Shown: positions 57,722-64,000 of the stretch, in pieces
Layout of the letters: the number at the start of each line of letters is the position of its first letter
Position numbering within the stretch: position 1 is the stretch's first letter
Assembly (NCBI GenBank): GCA_030765065.1
Contig: CM060977.1
Location: 92,769,795 to 92,833,794 of the forward strand
Origin: Deroplatys truncata
Taxonomy: Eukaryota; Arthropoda; Insecta; Mantodea; Mantidae
Reading direction: 5' to 3'
Length of the DNA stretch: 64,000 nt
The notes under the pieces: generated by a model
The model's input: the letters and a program-made list of their open reading frames with translations, nothing else
Databases searched by the model: none
Told to the model about the DNA's origin: nothing
Made by a program: the position numbers and the translations under genes

Positions 57722-58526
57722 CCTCGCATGGTTTTCTTATTTTATAGTCCATTGCCTTCTTGATGAAAGATTCCAAGTTTTTAGCTGTGGGATCTGGAAA
57801 ATTATTAGTGCGGTTCTTGATGCATTTCAGAGCCATACATTAGTTTTTTTAGCAAACGCGGTAACCGGACACATAACTCGAATATTATTTAGACCATACG
57901 TCTTTTTTTCTCACTTCATTGCCTCTGAACGGGGTTCTTCTTGCACTTAAGGCATACATTCCGGTTTAGCAAACAACTGGGGGGGACGTGAGCGCGCACG
58001 CGCGCGCACACAGATATTTTTTTTCGGGTTTTAATTATCTTTATTATTCATTTAACTCCACAGCATAACAATACAGTGTATCAACAACTTCACGAGGGGA
58101 AATAACGTGCTCCAGATATTTTTTTTCGGCTTTTAATTATCTTTATTATTCATTTAACTCCACAACATAACAATACCGTGTATCAACAACTTCACGAGGG
58201 GAAATAACGTGCTACAGGGAGGGGGACGGACTTCAGAATTCTACACTCAGACTCCCAAACGTCACGTAATCCCACACACGGGTACTAACTCCATTTATTC
58301 ATTACACGGCTTCTAACAAACACACACACACACACACACACATACCTGTTTCAAAAAACCCACTGAGAGAGAGAGGGACGAGCTTCCTACACACTTCACC
58401 TTAGACTCTCAACATCACGTAATCCCCTCACGTTACTCACATAGACGGTTTCTAAAACCGTCTATTCATTACACGGCTTCTAAAACACATACATGTGTGT
58501 GTTGAAACCCGTTGTTTACTCCTACT
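57722..58526 (-). repeat. Polinton right terminal inverted repeat
   Basis: Reverse match to 42563-43566. It carries two extra duplications missing from the left end: a 100-bp unit (CAGATATTTTTTTTCGG.TT ... GAAATAACGTGCTC) twice at 58012-58214, and a diverged repeat of the outer segment (GACGGACTTC.../GGACGAGCTTC...; CATTACACGGCTTCTAA twice) at 58221-58490. A perfect hairpin AGACGGTTT/AAACCGTCT is at 58441-58463. Confidence 0.92.
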
Positions 58527-58532
58527 ACCCGT
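58527..58532. other. Polinton target site duplication, right (ACCCGT)
   Basis: Identical to 42557-42562. Confidence 0.9.
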
Positions 58533-59148
58533 TTTAATATTTTGCAGCTGTAGTCGCAATTTTGAGCATAAACGATCCATGCGTTAGGAAGCCAGACGCA
58601 GCTGTGAACGATCCTGTTTTGTTTTTTCCTGTTGTTAGAGCGTTTCGAAATGTTGAAAACAATCGAAGTACTCCCGTCTGTGAAGTCAGATCAATGATTC
58701 GTTTTTTGAATGCGAGAATGTTACGCCAGCAAACATACATCACCAGCTGTGTGTGGCTTATGGTGAAACAATAACACCCGGCTCCACACAGCCAAATAAA
58801 CTCGAGATCTGGTTATATAATTTGGTTGGGAACTATTCGACCACCCTCTCTACAACCTGGAGTTGGTACCACGCAATTTTCACCTGTTTCTTCATCTGAA
58901 GATATTCATTGGTGGAAAACGACGACGATGCTGTTGTGAAACAAGAAGTGCAGACTTGGCTTTTATCACTTGCGGCATCATTCTTTGACGAAGACATACA
59001 AAAACTTGTTTCCCGTTACAAGTGCCTGAATAACGGTTGTGCCTATGTGGAAAGGTAGAGTAAGGTAATGAATGATAAAGTAGTTGGAAAATAATGTTCT
59101 GTCATTAAAAAAAAATATTGGTACCTCTTTAAAAACACGTCAAGCACA
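58533..59148 (+). pseudogene. Mariner remnant, right part (host of the Polinton), internally deleted
   Basis: Resumes the mariner begun at 42538. Codons for an N-terminal helix-turn-helix region (IRFLNAR, then with a frame change NIHHQL) lie at 58690-58765. They jump directly to the C-terminal part at about 58774: RLHTAK, WELFDHPLYN, LVPRNFHLFLHLK. The third catalytic Asp reads Asn. It then ends IQKLVSRYKCLNNG..YVER with a stop at 59057-59059. In-frame stops and a shift near 58935. The right terminal repeat is CTTTAAAAACACGTC near 59127-59148. Confidence 0.75.
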
Positions 59149-59149
59149 T

Positions 59150-60300
59150 AAACGAAATGTGTCATGAAACTATTTCTGCGGAGGTTTATATCGATTAAAT
59201 TAAGAAGAAAACCATCTTTCATAATAATGTTTATAAAGGCTATACATATAAACCCAGCTATAGTAGATAGATATATTCATGTGAATGCAATATATTGCTT
59301 TTTAAATTTAAAACACACAACTGTATTCTGTTGATCACATTTCAGCATTCAAAACGAGGCATCAACAACATTCAAAACTTTTGTAATAAATGAATAAAGA
59401 AATGAAAGGAAAATCCATCGAACTCTAATTCAGAAATTGATACGAGAAGTGCACTTGAAAGTACAGTCGAGTGCACGCAAATGTGCCGATGAGGTATTTT
59501 CTATGGGGTTTATATTTAATTTATGTTGGTAGAAATTCCTTAAATGCTTCTCACACCAGCCCTGGTTTAGCCATCTCGTATAGATTTGAATTAAAGTCTG
59601 ACACACACGCATTAGCGTATGGACAAAGGCCAGGCCTAGGTGAGCGGCGAAATGGGAGGAGTAGGAAAGCATTTCCATCTGTGTGGCTGGAACAAATGCT
59701 TCGCAAACGATGGTCCACGCCAGCCTCTGGATGAGTCCCTCTCTTGTTGGTTTGATGTCAAAAGTCTGGCTCTCAAACATTAACCTATGAACAGAGATTG
59801 GGTTTCAGGCTCGGGAGCGAAGGAAAAGTGGGAAATACATTAAAGTATTGAACAGTTCGAAACATTATAAACGGATACCTCGGAAAGGGCTGATATCACA
59901 TAAATTGTGAAATAAATTGTGTTTCAAAGATATATATAGTTAAGTACGTTTTCATTTATCAGCGTTTACCAGTTACACAACATTAATTATAGAAAATTCC
60001 TTCCAAACGAAGAGGGCTTGACGGGTTATTCCCAGATAATTCCACACATAACCTTTATGTGCAATCTAAATCCCTTTAATATATGATATTTTAATCAAAT
60101 TCGTTAGCAATTTATTAGGAAATAAAACATTTCGAAAAGGTTTCCATATAAGGGGTAGTATAGGGTGGGGAGATTTTCTTGAAAGTCTTCGTGTCGTATT
60201 TTTAGAAAGTATTGAACCTAAATAACAAGTGTGGTGTTTATCTGACTTTTCGTTTGAGTTATACCTTTCACAGATGCACACACGTGCGCGCGTACGAAAC
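59150..60300. repeat. Family A fragments in both orientations
   Basis: 59150-59295 is a forward right-end fragment (ending GTAGATAGATATATTCATGTG). About 59815-60300 is a reverse copy lacking its beginning. 59300-59815 is unassigned, with no recognisable gene. Confidence 0.6.
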
Positions 60301-60336
60301 CTTTTTAAAAAAAATCTGATGTGCTACACTCACATG

Positions 60337-61005
60337 AGTTTCTTTACTCTTGTACAAACTATTTTTTACAAACGTTTATTCTCCATATGCTTCATGTTAA
60401 TCGAGATATCGAGATGTCAATCTTATTGCTAATTTTCTTGTAGATGCAAGGGGAATATGGTAGGTTATAAGCGATAGTCAAATCTTTTAAGCGCTGGTTG
60501 CTCTGTGACGCATTCCAATCTCTTTGCATGTCCAGGACATAAAAATATGAATAACAAATTTGAGAAAAAGTATAAGCATTGGAAAATTTAAGGGAATAAC
60601 AAGCAATATCTCGAAAATGGTTCACTCAACAAAAGAAATGTATATGGCATAAGTTGTGTATTTTAACGAGATCTACATTTTTTGTGTAGTAAAATTTTGT
60701 CTATCTCTTATGGTTTACCAGTTATGCAAAAGTCGTTCACAATGAAGAATACTTTTGGAGACATTCCCAGAAAATTCGAGATATACATTTCATTTGTCAT
60801 GAAAATATCTTAAACATATGCTATTTTAATTAAAATCGTTAGAGCCATTTTTGAGAAAATTAAAATTTTCGAAAAATGTTCTATGTAAAGGGTAGTCTGG
60901 GGTGGGGGGATTGTCTTAAAAACTTTCGTATCGCATCTCTGGAAGATACTGAACCTAAATACCAAGTTTGGTGTTTATCCGTCTGTTCGTTTCTGAGTTA
61001 TGCTG

Positions 61006-61051
<46 letters not shown>

Positions 61052-61176
61052 TGTTTCCAAAAATGCTTTTTTTGGATTTAGGGGGTCTCAAAACATGTAT
61101 TTCCGGTGAAATCTCAGTATCGAATTTTTGGGTGGAATACAATACTTCCCCTACTTACTATACGTAGTAGAGAAGG
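60337..61176 (-). repeat. Family A repeat, complete reverse copy
   Basis: From GAGTTTCTTTACTCTTG to TACGTAGTAGAGAAGGC. It contains a CA microsatellite of about 40 bp (61009-61048). Confidence 0.8.
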
Positions 61177-61189
61177 CAAAAATGCTTTT

Positions 61190-62570
61190 TTGAATTCAGA
61201 GGGCCTCAACAATGTGTTTCCGGCGCATCTTTTAAAGATGCGACACCAGGTTTCCAAGAAAGTCGCCCACATCCACATCCTTTTCATGCAACTTTTTCAA
61301 AATTTTTATCCCAGAAGAATTTATGTAACGATTTTGATTAAAATACCACATATTGGAGATACTTACATGAGAAATAAAAATCTATATTTTGCATTTTCTG
61401 GTCATTAGCCTATGAAATCCTCTTCATTCGGAAGGAATTTTTTATAAGCTTGTATAACTGGTAAACATTAAGCGATAACGAAAACGCACTATATCAAAAA
61501 TGTGGATCTCTTTAAATTAGGCAATTGTAATTGTAATAACCCTTTTTGTGGCATAAGCCATTTCGAGGTATCCGTGATTAATGATTCAAATTGTTCATTA
61601 CTTGCTCATTGTTTTACGAACACTCGGTCGAAATTTAGGTTCAAAAAGTTTGCTGTATTTTTTGTTGCAATGGCATAAGAAACATACCTATACTATTTTT
61701 GTTATTTGGACCTTAATGTTCTCTTGTGATCCAGAGATGTTGCAGTATATCGGTATGTAACAGCATTTTATTGTAATTTCCGTATGTTTCATCTTTGAAA
61801 CTTCAGGTACACTCTTTTTAATATAGTAAGAAGTTCTTAATTCCTTGTGGTTATTCAAACTTAACTCCATTTAGTAGGTTAAAGATTTTTGTAAAAAATT
61901 AAATGTTTTTTTAAAAAAAAATTAAATATAAAAAAAACCTTGCCCAAAAATTATTTTCTTGGGCCTATATTTTAAACATTAAATTAGTTCCTCAAACGGA
62001 CAAATAGTTAACCGGCTATCTTAAGCTACTTCTGGAAGATCATAATGAAAAGTTTATGGAGTTCTGATGTTTATCTTCATTAAAAAGTGTATCTATAAAG
62101 AAAGTAAAATCTTTTACAAGATGTTTTGCGATATTTAAATATTTTTATAATTAAAAGTTTAAAAGCTATTTAAAATCTTGATAATACTGTACTCAGAAAG
62201 CCTTCTTCAATAATCAGTAAAAAGTTAATTGTCTTAGATGGTGTGATTGTAGAGAAAGTGCCTTTCTTTCAATTGCAAAAAAAGCTTAAAAATACCCCGC
62301 GTTCTCTACCAAATGTCCAATTACTGTGAAAATTCAGTTGTTTCTCGCGATGTCATGGAAACGGTATGAAATTTTGAGACCAGCGTATAGCGTCCAGTTC
62401 TTAAACATTTGACTGTCGCTGTTCTCTTTGTATCTATAACGAAATGTGTAATGAAGCTTTTTCTGCAAAGGTTTATTTCGATTCAAATGAAAGAGTTAAG
62501 AAAAATAAGATTTAGTAAATATCGTTTATAATACATACTAATAAACGATAGGATGTAGAGAAACATAAGT
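61190..62570 (+). repeat. Family A repeat, forward copy interrupted by about 0.7 kb
   Basis: Forward blocks at 61200-61625 continue at about 62330-62570. The intervening AT-rich 61625-62330 has no recognised identity. It includes a short hairpin (GCCCAA/TTGGGC at about 61940-61966). Confidence 0.6.
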
Positions 62571-62572
62571 TT

Positions 62573-63080
62573 TTACTTTCTCTACTACGTATAGTAAGCA
62601 GGGGAGGTATTATATTCCACCCAAAAATTCGATACCGAGATTTCACCGGAAATATATGTTTTGAGACCCGTGAATCCAAAAATAGCGTTTTTGGAAACAT
62701 GTCCGTATGTGTGTCTGTGTTTGTGTGTCTGTGTGTGTGAACAGCATAACTCAGAAACGAACAGTCGGATAAACACCAAACTTGGCATTTAGGTTCAGCA
62801 TTTTCCAGAGATGCGACACGAAGGTTTTCAAGAAAATCCTCCCACCACAGATTACCCTTTACATGGAACATTTTTCGAAAACTTTAATTTGCTCAAAAAT
62901 GGCTCTAACGATTTTGATTAAAATATCATATGTTTAAGATATTTTCATGACAAATGAAATGTATATCTCCAATTTTCTGGGAATGTCTTCAAAAGTATTC
63001 TTCATTGTGAACGACTTTTGTCTAACTGGTAAACCATAAGAGATAGACAAAATTTTACTACAAAAAATGTAGATCCCGAG
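62573..63080 (+). repeat. Family A repeat, forward left half
   Basis: Starts TTTTTACTTTCTCTACTACG directly after the previous copy and stops at about 63080, next to the fold-back element. Confidence 0.75.
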
Positions 63081-63088
63081 TAGTATTA

Positions 63089-63237
63089 GTCCCGGATGAG
63101 CCAATTGTTTTAACGATAATCCTGCCGCTAGGGGCGCTGGTGTCGCTAGTGTCGGTGCGTGCGACGGCGGCGGCGGTAAGTTTGAAAAGCGCCCTGAGCG
63201 GTAGGATTATCGTTAAATCGATTGGCTCATCCGGGAC
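63089..63237. mobile_element. 149-bp fold-back element
   Basis: GTCCCGGATGAGCCAATTG at the left pairs with CGATTGGCTCATCCGGGAC at the right. Pairing continues inward through AACGATAATCCT.CCGCT and again GGGCGC/GCGCCC. The whole unit can form one hairpin of about 55-60 bp stem with a GC-rich loop (GACGGCGGCGGCGG). No coding capacity. Confidence 0.8.
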
Positions 63238-64000
63238 GAGTTGAAAGAATTGAGGAAGTGACGTGGAGTGTTTTTGATTGGTTCGTTAATTTGGGGTGGA
63301 AGATGAAGGAAGGAAGATGGAAGAGTATGGAGGTCGCGTGATGGAGAGGAGCAGGGTGGCGAGGTGTTGTCTGTGCGGAGGTCGGTACTGAAATGGGGGA
63401 AAAGATGGGGAGCGAGGGATAAAAAGTGTAACAGAAAGTGACGTGTGAAGTTGTGATTGGTGGGAATAAGAAGTGATTTTATTGGTGGAAAGGAACAAAT
63501 GAGAGTTTTTGATTGGTGAGAATAAGAGAGATTATGATTGGTGGAAAAGAAAAAGGTGTGGGAGTGGGGTATGTTGGAGGTGATGGGAAAGGTGAGTTTT
63601 GCTAGCAGCAAGATTTGCAAAAGCCTGACGTGAACTGATCAGCAATTTTTGAACGTTGGATGGTAGTTTTCTTGAGTGGATAGAGAGATGGGGGCGATAT
63701 GAGATGCGGTGGCGAAAATGGGAGCTAGACAAGGTTGTTGAGACAAGAGGTTTAAGGACGAGGAAATTTGGAGGTTAGTGGTGAACACGGCGGTCGTAAG
63801 AGTTGGGGGGTAAGGAGATGCGGTGGTGAGAATGGGGACTAAAAGAAGATGGGGGTAGCAAGAGTTTAGAAGAGTAGATTTTGAGGTTAAAATAGTGGGA
63901 ACTAAAAATGGCGGAGGGTCTGCGACAAGGAGATGCGGTGAGAACTAAACAAGATGGCGGACGCAAGAGGTGGGTAAGGAGGTTTGAGGTTACAGTACCA
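63238..64000. other. Purine-rich tail with repeated ATTGGTGG and GATGCGGTG motifs
   Basis: The plus strand is strongly G/A-rich. GATTGGTG or ATTGGTGG occurs five times between 63455 and 63545. GGAGATGCGGTG-like blocks occur near 63700, 63818 and 63930 with ATGGCGG nearby (63906, 63954). Long minus-strand open frames here are Ser/Pro/His-rich by composition and are not called as genes. Confidence 0.5.

Larger units (their letters stand above)
42563..58526. mobile_element. Complete Polinton/Maverick element (polintovirus-like), 15,964 bp
   Basis: The ends read AGTAGG...CCTACT and are flanked by perfect ACCCGT duplications. Terminal inverted repeats reach inward to 43566 and from 57722. The gene set is the diagnostic Polinton one: protein-primed type B DNA polymerase, retroviral-type integrase, FtsK/HerA-type packaging ATPase, adenain-type cysteine protease, minor (penton-type) and major (double jelly-roll) capsid proteins. 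A phospholipase A2 protein, a fibre-like protein and several small genes are added. The order is two outward-converging halves: left gene and polymerase (+), integrase to ATPase (-), phospholipase to major capsid (+), then two minus-strand genes. Gaps are very small in the central cluster. Polymerase, both capsid genes and one unknown gene carry lesions. Confidence 0.97.

Noticed and set aside
42563-58526. An exogenous adenovirus-like genome
   Set aside because: Adenain and capsid genes could suggest it, but integrase, 6-bp target duplications and inverted ends identify an integrated Polinton.
63213-63966. Long Ser/Pro/His-rich minus-strand frames
   Set aside because: Composition follows from the purine-rich plus strand; there is no domain, start context or splice evidence.

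Overview
This window looks like repeat-rich nuclear DNA from an arthropod, most likely an insect. The reasons are its transposon families (mariner, Tc1, several other IS630-type elements, a Jockey-type LINE, tRNA-derived SINEs, a Polinton), its AT-rich non-coding DNA, and canonical GT-AG introns. I could not identify any ordinary host gene. Species cannot be fixed from the sequence.

Layout. 1-3220: 3' part of a Jockey-type LINE with poly(A) tail, followed by a fragment with a hammerhead-like fold. 3.4-42.5 kb: a mosaic built around one abundant repeat (called family A here; about 0.8 kb, imperfect terminal inverted repeats near ACTTTCTCTAC, at least 15 partial or complete copies in the window). 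Set in this are five recognisable IS630/Tc1/mariner elements (9529-10811, 21052-22324, 23865-25114, 25686-26874, 33169-34281), a hAT-like non-autonomous element with 8-bp target duplication (17621-19572) carrying a probable solo LTR, a 588-bp element with long inverted repeats (32472-33059), LINE remnants, tRNA-derived SINEs, a 71-bp and a 75-bp tandem array, and several microsatellites. All transposase genes I can read are broken.

42563-58526 is the main feature: a complete Polinton/Maverick (polintovirus-like) element of 15,964 bp. It has AG...CT ends, roughly 0.8-1 kb terminal inverted repeats and a perfect 6-bp target duplication (ACCCGT). It sits inside an internally deleted mariner. Left to right it carries a small gene with a 7-nt first exon, a protein-primed type B DNA polymerase (badly frameshifted), then on the minus strand integrase, a conserved unknown protein (one nonsense codon), a fibre-like repeat protein and the FtsK/HerA-type packaging ATPase. 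A 54-bp divergent gap follows, then on the plus strand a phospholipase A2/core protein, adenain-type protease, minor capsid protein (frameshifted), a small ORF and the major capsid protein (one frameshift). On the minus strand at the right end are an unknown protein and, upstream of it, a three-exon gene. Together these are a virion-building set (capsid proteins, maturation protease, packaging motor, membrane-active phospholipase, possible attachment fibre) plus replication and integration enzymes. Five of these genes appear intact while polymerase and capsid genes are damaged, so this copy is probably not autonomous as read, unless some frameshifts are assembly errors.

58533-64000: the rest of the host mariner, further family A copies, a 149-bp fold-back element and a purine-rich, repeat-like tail.
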